Positions 1 through 8,011 of a DNA stretch of 64,000 bases are shown here, piece after piece (positions within the stretch are counted from its first letter, which is position 1; each line of letters opens with the position of its first letter). The notes beneath the pieces are model-generated. The model was not told the origin of the DNA and did not search any database. It worked only from the letters and a program-made list of their open reading frames with translations. Origin of the DNA: Halorubrum trapanicum (lineage in GTDB: Archaea; Halobacteriota; Halobacteria; Halobacteriales; Haloferacaceae); contig NZ_JAGGKE010000003.1 of assembly GCF_017873555.1 (NCBI RefSeq), positions 248,001 to 312,000 of the forward strand, read 5' to 3'. The position numbers and the translations under genes were made by a program.

Positions 1-499
1 TCCCGCCGCCGCCCCCCGCGACCGCCCACGAGGTCCGGTCGGTGACGTCGAGGTACGCCTCGTCGATGCTCACCTCGCGGCGGGTGTCGGCGCAGTCGCG
101 CAGGACCGCCTTCACCTCGCCCGCCACCTCCTCGTAGAAGTCGAGGTCGACGGGGAGGTACCGCCCCGTCTCCTCGGGGGCCGGCGCGTCCGGGTCGTCG
201 GGGTCCGCGTCGACGCGGCGGGGGAGCAGCTCCAGCGCCTTCGAGATCGGCATCGCGCTCTCGACGCCGAACTCGCGGGCCTCGTAGCTCGCGGTCGCGA
301 CCGCCCCGATCGACTCGCCCGGCTCGTACCCCATCCCGACCACGACGGGTTCGCCCGCGAGGTCGGGGTGACGCAGCCGCTCGCAGGAGGCGTAAAAGCA
401 GTCCATATCGACGTGACAGACGACGCGGTCGGGGGCGTCGCCGTCCTCGTCGCCGGCGCCGGGGAGCGTCTCCCCGGAGACTGGCGTCCCGCCGTTCAT
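1..499 (-). CDS. dinB: DNA polymerase IV (Y-family), 5' part only, cut by window edge
   Basis: The reverse-strand reading frame is open from an ATG at 497-499 to the window edge and has no stop, so only the N-terminal ~166 residues are present. Near residue 30 it reads HVDMDCFYASCE, the Y-family palm motif with a metal-binding Asp. GAVATASYEAREFGV follows, and later REVSIDEAYLDVT carries the second catalytic Asp/Glu pair (SIDE). These are standard DinB features; the enzyme performs error-prone translesion synthesis. The first ~25 residues are a Gly/Asp-rich extension typical of halophile versions. A TATA-like element about 26 bases upstream supports this start and a leaderless transcript. The little-finger domain lies outside the window. 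Confidence 0.93.
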   Translation of the reverse strand, partial: MNGGTPVSGETLPGAGDEDGDAPDRVVCHVDMDCFYASCERLRHPDLAGEPVVVGMGYEPGESIGAVATASYEAREFGVESAMPISKALELLPRRVDADPDDPDAPAPEETGRYLPVDLDFYEEVAGEVKAVLRDCADTRREVSIDEAYLDVTDRTSWAVAGGGGG

Positions 500-523
500 C
501 GCGTTCGGCTCCGCGCTCCGCGG

Positions 524-530
524 CCTTAAG
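524..530 (-). promoter_or_regulatory. TATA-like box for dinB
   Basis: The reverse strand reads CTTAAGG 25-31 bases before the dinB ATG. This is the usual spacing for a haloarchaeal leaderless gene, where transcription starts at or next to the start codon. Confidence 0.55.
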
Positions 531-809
531 AACCGGCCACGCGCGCCGGAAGTGGAACGCGGGTCTCCCCAGACTCCGATTTCGGCGGCCTTCGGCGCGG
601 ATGGCGCAGATCGTCGCCAGCTCAGATCCAGATCCGATAGCCGGGTCGGTAGTCGTTTATATAGAGCAAGGAGAATACCCGCGCCTTTAGGCGCGGGATG
701 AATCCGACACTCTGACCGCCAATCCACGACGACACCCCAGCCGGATATTCCACGTCCAGTCGGTAGTTTTAACCTATATTGTTACATAACGTGTTATGAA
801 GTCAGTACG

Positions 810-2066
810 ATGTTAGAGACGACCCGCACCTATGTCGCACGCATCACGAACCACCAACAGGTTCGTGATGACCTCGATCAATGTGGGTTCTCTACATCCA
901 AACTGTGGAACGTCGGACGCTACTACATCCAACAACGATGGGACAAAACCGGTGAGATACCTGACGAAGCCGAATTGAAGTCGGAGTTGAAAGACCACGA
1001 ACGCTACAGTGACCTCCATTCGCAGTCAAGTCAGCGAGTTCTCGAAGAGCTTGCTGAGGCGTTCACGGGCTGGTACAACTCCGACGACGGCAACAACCCA
1101 CCCGGCTACCGGAAACGTGGCGACGACCACCCGCGCTCCACCGTCACGTGGAAAAAACGAGCCATCAAGCACGACACGAAACACGGTCAACTTCGCCTCT
1201 CGAAAGGCTTCAACCTGAAAGAGTCGCGGTCTGACTTCATCCTCGCAGAGTACGAAACGCGCCCCGACGTAGAAGTCGAGAACATCCAGCAGGTGCGTGC
1301 CGTCTGGAACGGCGACGAGTGGGAACTCCACCTCGTCTGTAAGAAAGAGATACCCGTCAAAGACGCACCCGGCGACAACACGGCAGGTATCGATCTCGGC
1401 ATTAGCAACTATCTCGCCATCGACTACGAAGACGGGGCGAGTGAACTGTATCCGGGGAACGTGCTGAAAGAGGACAAGCACTACTTCACCCGCGAGGAGT
1501 ACCAGACCGAAGGCGAGAACGGCCCAAGCAAGCGTGCGAGGAAAGCCCGGCAGAAACTCTCCCGGCGTACAGACCACTTCCTTCACACACTCTCGAAACA
1601 CATCGTTGAACGCTGTGTCGAAGAAGGAGTGGGGAAGATTCTGGTTGGCGACCTCAGCGACATCCGCGAGGATGAAAACGGCGATTCGCGGAACTGGGGT
1701 GCGTCGGGGAACAAGAAACTCCACGGTTGGGAGTTCGACCGATTCGCTCATCTCCTCGAATACAAAGCCGAGGAAGACGGTATCCTCGTTGACCGTGTAG
1801 ACGAGGAGAACACGAGTAAGACGTGTTCGTGTTGCGGACAGATTCGTGACAGCAACCGAGTGGAGCGTGGTCTGTACGTCTGTTCGTCGTGCGAGACGAC
1901 GATAAACGCAGACGTAAACGGTGCAGTAAACATCCGCCGAAAGATAACTCAGAGTCCCCCGACAGGGGATATGAGTAACGGCTGGTTGGCACAGCCCAGA
2001 GTCTTCCTGTTCGACCGCGAGAGCGGACGGTTCACACCGAGAGAACGAGAAGACTGTAAACCGTAA
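810..2066 (+). CDS. tnpB: RNA-guided endonuclease TnpB family protein
   Basis: This 418-residue protein has the TnpB layout: an N-terminal helical/OrfB region, a RuvC-like nuclease and a C-terminal zinc ribbon. RuvC-I is AGIDLGISNYLAI (Asp195). RuvC-III is INADVNGAVNI (Asp368). The zinc ribbon uses C339/C342 and C358/C361. The RuvC-II strand reads ILVGDLSDIRED, so the canonical Glu before DL is Gly280; the nearest acids are Asp281 and Glu287. TnpB proteins cut DNA using a guide RNA made from the transposon right end and help keep the element at its site. No tnpA is nearby, so mobility would need a partner in trans. The frame is intact. The start is the first in-frame ATG. Confidence 0.9.
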   Translation: MLETTRTYVARITNHQQVRDDLDQCGFSTSKLWNVGRYYIQQRWDKTGEIPDEAELKSELKDHERYSDLHSQSSQRVLEELAEAFTGWYNSDDGNNPPGYRKRGDDHPRSTVTWKKRAIKHDTKHGQLRLSKGFNLKESRSDFILAEYETRPDVEVENIQQVRAVWNGDEWELHLVCKKEIPVKDAPGDNTAGIDLGISNYLAIDYEDGASELYPGNVLKEDKHYFTREEYQTEGENGPSKRARKARQKLSRRTDHFLHTLSKHIVERCVEEGVGKILVGDLSDIREDENGDSRNWGASGNKKLHGWEFDRFAHLLEYKAEEDGILVDRVDEENTSKTCSCCGQIRDSNRVERGLYVCSSCETTINADVNGAVNIRRKITQSPPTGDMSNGWLAQPRVFLFDRESGRFTPREREDCKP

Positions 2067-2115
2067 TATCCCAACGCTCGGGATTCCGCCGGCTTTAGCC
2101 GGAGGAGGATGTCAA
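1960..2115 (+). ncRNA. Candidate right-end guide RNA (omega/reRNA) scaffold
   Basis: In this family the guide RNA scaffold comes from the 3' end of tnpB plus the right end of the element, and the guide is the flanking DNA just outside. Here the tnpB 3' end, the hairpin at 2085-2106 and the GGATGTCAA end are all present. If the right end is 2115, the guide would start at 2116 and run into the first codons of the downstream histidine kinase gene. The 5' boundary given is a guess. No transcript evidence is available. Confidence 0.35.
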
Positions 2116-2138
2116 TCCGTGCGCCCGTCAGTCACCCC

Positions 2139-3923
2139 ATGCCCGCAGCGATCGACGTGTTACACGTCGACGACGATCCGTCGGTCCTCGATCTCACGGA
2201 GGCGTACTTCGAGCGGGAGCTGGACTCGGTGACGGTGACGAGCGTGACCGACCCGGAGACCGCGCTGGATCGACTCGACGAGGGCGCCTTCGACTGCGTC
2301 GTCAGCGACTACGACATGCCCGCGACGGACGGGCTGGAGTTCTTCGACGCCCTCCGCGAGCGCCACCGGAAGCTCCCCTTCGTGCTGTACACCGGCAAGG
2401 GGTCCGAAGAGATCGCGAGCCAGGCGCTCAACGCCGGCGTCACCGGCTACTTCCAGAAGGGCGGTCCCGAGCAGCTCCGCCGGCTCGCGAACCGCGTCGA
2501 CCAGGCCGTCGACGAGTACCGGACCAAGGAGATCGCCGAGCGCTACTCGACGGTCATCGAGGCGCTCGGCTACCCCGTCTACGTCGTCGACGAGACCGGC
2601 GCCTTCCGGTTCGTCAACGAGCCGTTCGCCGAACTCATCGGCTACGACCGCGAGGAGATCGTCGGCCGGACGCCCGCGTTCATCAAAGACGACACCGCCG
2701 TCGCGGAGGCCGAAGACCGACTCGGGACGATCCTCTCGGACGGGGAACCCGACGTCCAGCACTTCGCGGTCGACATCGTCCCGAGGGAGGGCGACCCGAT
2801 CCCCTGTCGGGACCACATGGCCGCGCTGCCGTACGAGGGCGACACCTTCGACGGCAGCGTCGGCATCCTCCGCGACGTCTCCGACGAGTGCGAGCGGCGC
2901 GAGGAGCTGGAGACGAAGACCCGCGCGCTCGACGAGGCGCCGGTCGGGATCACCATCACGGACCCCGAACAGGACGACAACCCGATGGTGTACGTCAACG
3001 ACCGGTTCGTCGAGATGACGGGGTACAACCGGGAGGAGTCGATCGGCGTCAACTGTCGGTTCCTTCAGGGACCCGACACCGAGGAGGCGTCGGTCCAGCA
3101 GCTCCGCGAGGCGATCGACGCCCGGGAGCCGACGAGCGTCGAGCTGTTGAACTACCGGAAGGACGGGACGGAGTTCTGGAACCGGGTGAGTGTCGCCCCG
3201 ATCCGCGACGCGGACGCCACCGTCACGCAGTGGGTCGGCTTCCAGGAGGACATCACGGCGTTCAAAGAGCGGGAGACCGCCCTCGAACGGCAGAACGACC
3301 GGCTCGACTCCTTCGCCAGCATCGTCTCGCACGACCTGCGGAATCCCCTCAACGTCGCGCAGGGGCGCGTCCAGCTGGCGCGCGAGGCGTCGGACGACGC
3401 GGAGAACCTCGACGCCGCCCTCGACGCGCTCGACCGGATGGAGTCGATCGTCGAGCGCACGCTCGCGCTCGCCCGAGAGGGCGAGACGGTCGGCGACCCG
3501 GAGCGCGTCGACCTCGCCGAGATCGTCGACGACAGCTGGTCGACCGCCGACACCGCGAGCGCGACGCTCTCCGTCGAGACCGAGCACGAGGTGCTCGCCG
3601 ACCCGGACCGGCTCCGGAACCTCTTCGAGAACCTGATGCGCAACGCGGTCGACCACGCGGGCGAGGACGTCTCGCTCCGCGTCGGCGACCTCCCGGACGG
3701 GTTCTTCGTCGAGGACGACGGCCCGGGGATCGACCCCGCGGTCGCCGACTCCCTCTTCGAACCCGGCGAGAGCGGGGCCGCCGGCAACACCGGATTCGGG
3801 CTCGCGATCGTCCAGGAAATCGCCACCGCGCACGGCTGGACCGTCGAGGCGACGGCCGGCGAGGAGGGCGGCGCGCGGTTCGAGGTCCGCGGCGTCGACA
3901 GGCACGCGACGGCGACCCGCTGA
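2139..3923 (+). CDS. Response-regulator/PAS/LOV sensor histidine kinase
   Basis: Numbered from the ATG at 2139, residues ~5-115 are a receiver domain (VLHVDDDPS; phospho-acceptor Asp57 in VVSDYDMP). A PAS domain spans ~137-250. A second PAS at ~265-375 has the full LOV signature GVNCRFLQ, with photoactive Cys306, NYRKDGTEFWNR and WVGFQEDIT. A HisKA domain follows (His398 in SHDLRNPL), then an HATPase with N box (LFENLMRNAVDH), G1 (EDDGPGID) and G2 (GFGLAIV). LOV domains bind flavin and form a Cys-flavin adduct in blue light, so this is probably a soluble blue-light or redox kinase. No membrane segment is seen. An upstream in-frame ATG at 2109 lies inside the insertion element, so I prefer 2139, which leads straight into the REC domain. 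Confidence 0.9.
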   Translation: MPAAIDVLHVDDDPSVLDLTEAYFERELDSVTVTSVTDPETALDRLDEGAFDCVVSDYDMPATDGLEFFDALRERHRKLPFVLYTGKGSEEIASQALNAGVTGYFQKGGPEQLRRLANRVDQAVDEYRTKEIAERYSTVIEALGYPVYVVDETGAFRFVNEPFAELIGYDREEIVGRTPAFIKDDTAVAEAEDRLGTILSDGEPDVQHFAVDIVPREGDPIPCRDHMAALPYEGDTFDGSVGILRDVSDECERREELETKTRALDEAPVGITITDPEQDDNPMVYVNDRFVEMTGYNREESIGVNCRFLQGPDTEEASVQQLREAIDAREPTSVELLNYRKDGTEFWNRVSVAPIRDADATVTQWVGFQEDITAFKERETALERQNDRLDSFASIVSHDLRNPLNVAQGRVQLAREASDDAENLDAALDALDRMESIVERTLALAREGETVGDPERVDLAEIVDDSWSTADTASATLSVETEHEVLADPDRLRNLFENLMRNAVDHAGEDVSLRVGDLPDGFFVEDDGPGIDPAVADSLFEPGESGAAGNTGFGLAIVQEIATAHGWTVEATAGEEGGARFEVRGVDRHATATR

Positions 3924-3992
3924 GCGCCCCGAATCCGCCGATAACCGGGGTTTTCGCCCGAAACCGGATCGACTCCCTTCGTTCATAAACGC

Positions 3993-3999
3993 CTTTATC
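3993..3999 (+). promoter_or_regulatory. TATA-like box for MFS gene
   Basis: CTTTATC lies about 26 bases before the ATG at 4022 and supports that start and a leaderless transcript. Confidence 0.55.
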
Positions 4000-4021
4000 T
4001 TTCGTTCCGAACGTCGAGTGA

Positions 4022-5338
4022 ATGGGACTTCTCTCCGGCGTCACCGACACCGACCGGCGCGTGATCGTGTTGGCGCTCGCGCGGATGGTCGGCGCGGCCG
4101 GGAACTCCTTTCTCATCGTCGTCCTCCCGCTGTACATCACCAGCGACGTGGTCGACATCGAGGGGCTGCTCGGCGCCGAGGTCGGGGTGGGTGCGGCCGC
4201 GGTCACGCTCACCGAACCGCTGCTCATCGGGATCGTCCTCTCGCTTTTCGGCTTCCTCAACAGCCTCTCGCAGCCGTTCACGGGGAGACTGTCCGACCGC
4301 GTCGGCGCGCGGCGTCCCTTCGTGCTCGCCGGGATCCTCCTCCTCGGCACCGCGAGCGGCCTGTACACGGTCGCGACGAGCTACCCGGCGTTGGTCGCGC
4401 TGCGCGCGATCCAGGGGCTGGGCGCGGCGCTCATCATCCCCGCGACGGTCGCCCTCGTCAACGAATACGCCGCGAGCGACACCGACCGCGGCGGGAACTT
4501 CGGCGTGTACAACACGTTCAGGCTCATCGGGTTCGGGTTCGGGCCGGTCGTCGCGGGCGCCGTCGTCGAGGGCGGGCCGTACGACCTCTCGGCCGTCGGA
4601 CTCCCGGTCCTCGACGGGTTCGACGCCGCCTTCGTCGCGGCCTGCGCGGGGGCGTACCTCAGCTTCGCCCTCGTCTTCCTGCTCGTTCACGACGCCGACG
4701 ACACGGCCGAGGCGGGCGACGACGTCTCGATCCGGGTCCGCGGCGAGGACCGCCTGCTCGACCCGGTGTTCACGCTGGGACTCGCCACCGTCGCGATGGG
4801 CGCGTGTATCGCGCTGTTCGCGACGCTCCAGAACCAGGTGAACGTCCGGCTCGACCAGCCGCCCGTGTGGTTCGGCGCGCAGTTCGCGGCCGTGACGATC
4901 GCCAACGTGATCTTCCAGGTCCCGGTGGGCCGCGCCAGCGACCGGATCGGCCGCCGCCCCTTCCTGCTCGCCGGGTTCGTCCTCCTCATCCCGACGACGT
5001 TCCTTCAGGGGGTCGTGACGGAGCCGGCGCTGATGATGCTCGTCCGGCTCGGACAGGGGGTCGCGGTCGCGTGCGTGTTCGCGCCGTCGCTCGCGCTCGC
5101 CGGCGACCTCGCCCGCGAGGGCGAGTCGGGGACCACGCTCTCCGTGCTCACGATGGGGTTCGGCTTCGGCGTCGCCCTCGGCCCGCTGGCGTCCGGCTGG
5201 CTCTACGGCTTCGGCTTCGTCGTCCCCTTCGCCGTCGGGGCCGCGGCCGCCGCGCTCGCCCTCGTCGCCGTGTTCACGCAGGTCGAGGAGACGCTGGACG
5301 TCGACGACGAGCCGGCCGCCGCGGCGGGCGCGGACTGA
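4022..5338 (+). CDS. MFS transporter
   Basis: This 438-residue protein has about 12 hydrophobic segments. It carries the major-facilitator loop 2-3 signature GRLSDRVGARRPFVLAG and a degenerate repeat of it in the second half (GRASDRIGRRPFLLAG), so it consists of two six-helix halves. A short charged loop separates them near residue 235-245. The C-terminus is an acidic cytoplasmic tail. The layout resembles drug/proton antiporters and sugar permeases, but the substrate cannot be read from the sequence. It stands alone, with its own promoter and convergent to the small gene downstream. Confidence 0.88.
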   Translation: MGLLSGVTDTDRRVIVLALARMVGAAGNSFLIVVLPLYITSDVVDIEGLLGAEVGVGAAAVTLTEPLLIGIVLSLFGFLNSLSQPFTGRLSDRVGARRPFVLAGILLLGTASGLYTVATSYPALVALRAIQGLGAALIIPATVALVNEYAASDTDRGGNFGVYNTFRLIGFGFGPVVAGAVVEGGPYDLSAVGLPVLDGFDAAFVAACAGAYLSFALVFLLVHDADDTAEAGDDVSIRVRGEDRLLDPVFTLGLATVAMGACIALFATLQNQVNVRLDQPPVWFGAQFAAVTIANVIFQVPVGRASDRIGRRPFLLAGFVLLIPTTFLQGVVTEPALMMLVRLGQGVAVACVFAPSLALAGDLAREGESGTTLSVLTMGFGFGVALGPLASGWLYGFGFVVPFAVGAAAAALALVAVFTQVEETLDVDDEPAAAAGAD

Positions 5339-5427
5339 GAGAGGAGCGGCCACCCCTGCCCGGCGCACTTTTATTTCGGTTCCCCCCGTCGACGTCCTCA
5401 GCCGACGACAGCACGGAACGCCTTCGA

Positions 5428-5706
5428 TCAGGACTCCCGCTCTCGTTTCTGTTTCCGCTTACACCAGTCGAACAGCTCCTGTCGCAGGTCGTCGTCCGTT
5501 TCGCCGAATACGCTTCCGAGGCGATATCCGAGGTTGTCCCACGTGAGAGTCTCCGGCGGTGGCCCCTCGGAGTACTTCGACGACGCCGCGTCGTCGCTGA
5601 GGTCTTTCACAGCCGCAGTCCAGCCTCGTTTAAATGCCCCCTGTCGGTCGCTTCCCGGATCGCTCTGTCGAACGTCCCCAAGGGGAATCGTCGGATCGTC
5701 TCCCAT
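5428..5706 (-). CDS. Small uncharacterised haloarchaeal protein (92 aa)
   Basis: I do not recognise a function. From the ATG at 5704-5706 the frame codes an acidic soluble protein that begins MGDDPTIPLGDVRQ. Its middle is AFKRGWTAAVKDL and its end is basic, with DDLRQELFDWCKRKQ. The longer open frame upstream overlaps the opposite-strand zinc-ribbon gene and looks like shadow sequence, so the shorter start is preferred. The local base composition is a little more AT-rich than the neighbours. The gene is convergent with the MFS gene, and 89 bases separate the two stops. Confidence 0.55.
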   Translation of the reverse strand: MGDDPTIPLGDVRQSDPGSDRQGAFKRGWTAAVKDLSDDAASSKYSEGPPPETLTWDNLGYRLGSVFGETDDDLRQELFDWCKRKQKRERES

Positions 5707-5845
5707 ACCGTCCTCCGTGCGGTCCAATCGAAAAAAAGCCCGGCGGCGGTCGGCCGATAACTGTCCTCTCTGTGTTCCCGGGTTGTTTCCCAGCAGCCGC
5801 CACGCGGTCAACAGAGCCATACCGGTCGCGGTCGAAGCGCCCCGC

Positions 5846-6124
5846 GTGCCGAGCGACCGCCTCCGCTGCGTCGACTGTCGTGAGCCGATCCCCGCCGACG
5901 CGCGGATCTGCCCGCACTGCCGGACCATCCAGCCCTCGCCGCTGCTCGACGTGGGCGTCGTCGTCGCCGGCGTGTTCGCGCTGCTGTTCGGCGTCGTCCT
6001 CGCGGTGATGACCGTCGGGACGACCCGCCTCCTCGGGTTCCTCCTGCTCGTCGTCGGCTTCGGACTGGCCGTCGGCGGCTACACGCGATATATCGACCGA
6101 CAGGCCGCGAGTCGAGCGCGGTGA
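5846..6124 (+). CDS. Zinc-ribbon membrane protein (92 aa)
   Basis: A GTG start at 5846 gives a protein opening with a zinc ribbon (CVDC and CPHC, ~10 residues apart). Two hydrophobic helices follow (LLDVGVVVAGVFALLFGVVLAV and a second Leu/Val/Gly-rich stretch), then a short Arg-rich tail. This layout is common among haloarchaeal zinc-ribbon membrane proteins of unknown role. The frame is open further upstream, but that part has no domain features and overlaps the opposite-strand gene. The GTG just before the zinc ribbon is the most sensible start. Confidence 0.6.
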   Translation: MPSDRLRCVDCREPIPADARICPHCRTIQPSPLLDVGVVVAGVFALLFGVVLAVMTVGTTRLLGFLLLVVGFGLAVGGYTRYIDRQAASRAR

Positions 6125-6173
6125 GACCGCTCGCCTCCCCGCGATCGCCTTTCGCGTCGTCTCGCCTGCGACA

Positions 6174-6180
6174 ATTTAAG
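6174..6180 (+). promoter_or_regulatory. TATA-like box for membrane protein gene
   Basis: ATTTAAG lies 26-32 bases before the ATG at 6206, consistent with a leaderless transcript. Confidence 0.5.
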
Positions 6181-6205
6181 TGCGAGCGCCCGCCACGATA
6201 CGGAC

Positions 6206-6886
6206 ATGCTCACCCCACTCACCGGCGGCTTGGTCCTCGCGGGGCTGGCGCTCGCGTTCGTCGGCGCGGCGGTCTCCGTCTACGCGGTGACGCTGACGGG
6301 GCTGCTCGTCGGCGCCGGCGCCGGCTACCTCTTCGCGCCGAACGTCGTCGGTCTCGTCGCGGTCGACGGGGCCGTCCTCACCGCCGGCGCGGTCGCGCTC
6401 GGCGGCCTCCTCGGCGGGTTCCTCGCGTACGCCGGCCTCTCGTTCGCCGTGCTGGGAATCGGCGGCGTCGTCGGCGGGTTCGCCGGGCGGTTCGCCGTCG
6501 GCCCCTTCTACGCGGCGGACGCGGCGGGGATCGAGGGGACGGCGCTGCTCGTCGGCGCGACGCTCGCGGGGGTCGCGGTCGGTGCCCTGTTCGGGTTCGT
6601 CCTCACGCGGACGACGCTCGTGATCGCGTCCGCGCTCATCGGCGCGGCGTTCGCCTCGCGGTCGCTCACGCCGGCGAACTTCGAGGCGGCCGCCGCGGAG
6701 ACGACCGTCGAACCCCTCCTCTTCGACCTCTCGGCGCCCGCCTTCCTCGCGGTGTTCGTCCTCGGGGCGCTCTCGCAGCTGGGGCTGTTCCGGTTCGGCT
6801 ACGTGACGAAGCTGGTCGGACTCCTGCCGGGCGCGCGCCGGTGGACGGCCGACGACGACCGCGACGGCGATGCGGAGGCGGCCTGA
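6206..6886 (+). CDS. Polytopic membrane protein of unknown function
   Basis: This 226-residue protein is almost entirely hydrophobic, with about seven Gly/Ala/Val-rich segments. Many contain small-residue (GxxxG-like) packing motifs, as in TGLLVGAGAGYLFAP and GIGGVVGGFAGRF. The short C-terminal tail (WTADDDRDGDAEAA) is acidic and probably cytoplasmic. The Gly-rich multi-helix pattern resembles TMEM198/DUF4203-like proteins, but I cannot confirm this. It appears monocistronic and is convergent with the hydroxyacyl-CoA dehydrogenase gene. Confidence 0.75.
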   Translation: MLTPLTGGLVLAGLALAFVGAAVSVYAVTLTGLLVGAGAGYLFAPNVVGLVAVDGAVLTAGAVALGGLLGGFLAYAGLSFAVLGIGGVVGGFAGRFAVGPFYAADAAGIEGTALLVGATLAGVAVGALFGFVLTRTTLVIASALIGAAFASRSLTPANFEAAAAETTVEPLLFDLSAPAFLAVFVLGALSQLGLFRFGYVTKLVGLLPGARRWTADDDRDGDAEAA

Positions 6887-6940
6887 CCCCGCGGCCTCGC
6901 CGCCCGCTCGTCGCCGCCTTCCCGGGGCGCCGGCAGGCGG

Positions 6941-7798
6941 TCAGTCGTACTCGTAGAAGCCGCGACCGGTCTTCTTGCCGAGGTCGCCGGCCTCGACCTT
7001 GCGCTTGAGCAGGTAGGCGGGCTTGTAGCGGTCGCCCAGCTCCTCGTGGAGCGTCTCGCTGGCGTCGAGCGCCACGTCGAGCCCGATGTGGTCGGCCAGT
7101 TCGAGCGGTCCCATCGGGACGTTCGTGCCGAGTTTCATCCCGCGGTCGATGTCGGCCTTGTCCGCGACCCCCTCGTCGTACGCGCGGATCCCCTCGTTTA
7201 TCCACGGCATCAGAATGCGGTTGGTGACGAAGCCGGGCTTGTCGTCGGCCTCCCACGTCTCCTTGCCGAGGTCCGCGGCGAACGCGTGCGCGAAGTCGAC
7301 GACCGCGGGATCGGTGCGCTCGCCGACCACGACCTCGACGCCGTCCATGATCGGGACGGGGTTCATGAAGTGGAGACCGACCACGTCGCTCGCGCGGTCG
7401 GTCGCGCTCGCGACGCTCGTGATAGACAGCGTGGAGGTGTTCGTCGCGAGGACGACGTCGTCGTCGGTGACGCGGTCCAGGTCGGCGAACACCTCGCGTT
7501 TCACGTCGAGGTCCTCGACCACGGCCTCGATCACCACGTCGGCGGCCGCGAGGTCGTCGAGCTCGGTCGTCCCCGCGATTCGGTCGCGGATCGCGCCCGG
7601 CTCCTCGTCGAGCGCGTCCTTCCCGGCCAGCCGGTCGAGGCTGTCCTCGACGCTGTCGAGGCCGCGCTCGACGTACTCGGTCTCGACGTCGCGCATCACC
7701 ACGTCGTAGCCCGCCGTCGCCGCGACCTGCGCGATCCCGTTGCCCATCGTCCCGGCGCCGACGACGCCGACGACACCGATCTCGGAGAGTGCTCGCAT
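6941..7798 (-). CDS. hbd: 3-hydroxyacyl-CoA dehydrogenase (NAD-dependent)
   Basis: This 285-residue protein has an N-terminal Rossmann fold (GVVGAGTMGNGIAQ, residues ~10-23). The catalytic motif is GLHFMNPVP (His143), and the C-terminal helical dimerisation domain includes GFVTNRILMPWINEG. It ends with the typical KTGRGFYEYD. The length fits the single-domain Hbd family, which interconverts 3-hydroxyacyl-CoA and 3-oxoacyl-CoA in beta-oxidation or hydroxyalkanoate metabolism. No hydratase domain is fused. A TATA-like sequence lies about 30 bases upstream on the reverse strand. Confidence 0.93.
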   Translation of the reverse strand: MRALSEIGVVGVVGAGTMGNGIAQVAATAGYDVVMRDVETEYVERGLDSVEDSLDRLAGKDALDEEPGAIRDRIAGTTELDDLAAADVVIEAVVEDLDVKREVFADLDRVTDDDVVLATNTSTLSITSVASATDRASDVVGLHFMNPVPIMDGVEVVVGERTDPAVVDFAHAFAADLGKETWEADDKPGFVTNRILMPWINEGIRAYDEGVADKADIDRGMKLGTNVPMGPLELADHIGLDVALDASETLHEELGDRYKPAYLLKRKVEAGDLGKKTGRGFYEYD

Positions 7799-8011
7799 GC
7801 GAACCGCTGCCGCGCCGCGGGTGGTAAGTATTGCGAAACCCGCGCTCGACGCCGACCGCCGGCTGAGAAATTAACAATCTGAGTAGTAACGAGTGGTCGA
7901 AGCTGATCTCAAGATATTCGCCACGAACGACTTTCTCCGGTGTGTTTCGTTTCTTTACGACTACCCCGTTCACCGTAGTCCTTTTTACGGATGTAACTGA
8001 ACTACGAACTG

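Larger units (their letters stand above)
671..2117 (+). mobile_element. IS200/IS605-group (IS1341-type) element with tnpB only
   Basis: The element carries tnpB and no Y1 transposase tnpA. Near its left side (678-697) is a palindrome with arms CCCGCGCC and GGCGCGGG around TTTA. At its right side (2089-2102) is a matching-style palindrome CCGGC-TTTA-GCCGG, followed by GGATGTCAA, which I take as the right end (about 2115). Subterminal hairpins of this kind are characteristic of the family, which has no terminal inverted repeats or target duplications. The right end is reasonably placed by the GGATGTCAA ending. The left end is uncertain: a second short palindrome (CATAAC-GT-GTTATG, 785-798) lies closer to tnpB. 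The region 500-670 before it holds only the dinB promoter. Confidence 0.65.

Noticed and set aside
2160-3986. A 608-residue open frame opposite the LOV kinase gene
   Set aside because: It has no recognisable domain and is Arg/Asp/Val-rich in the way antisense frames of GC-rich genes are; the sense frame has full kinase motifs.
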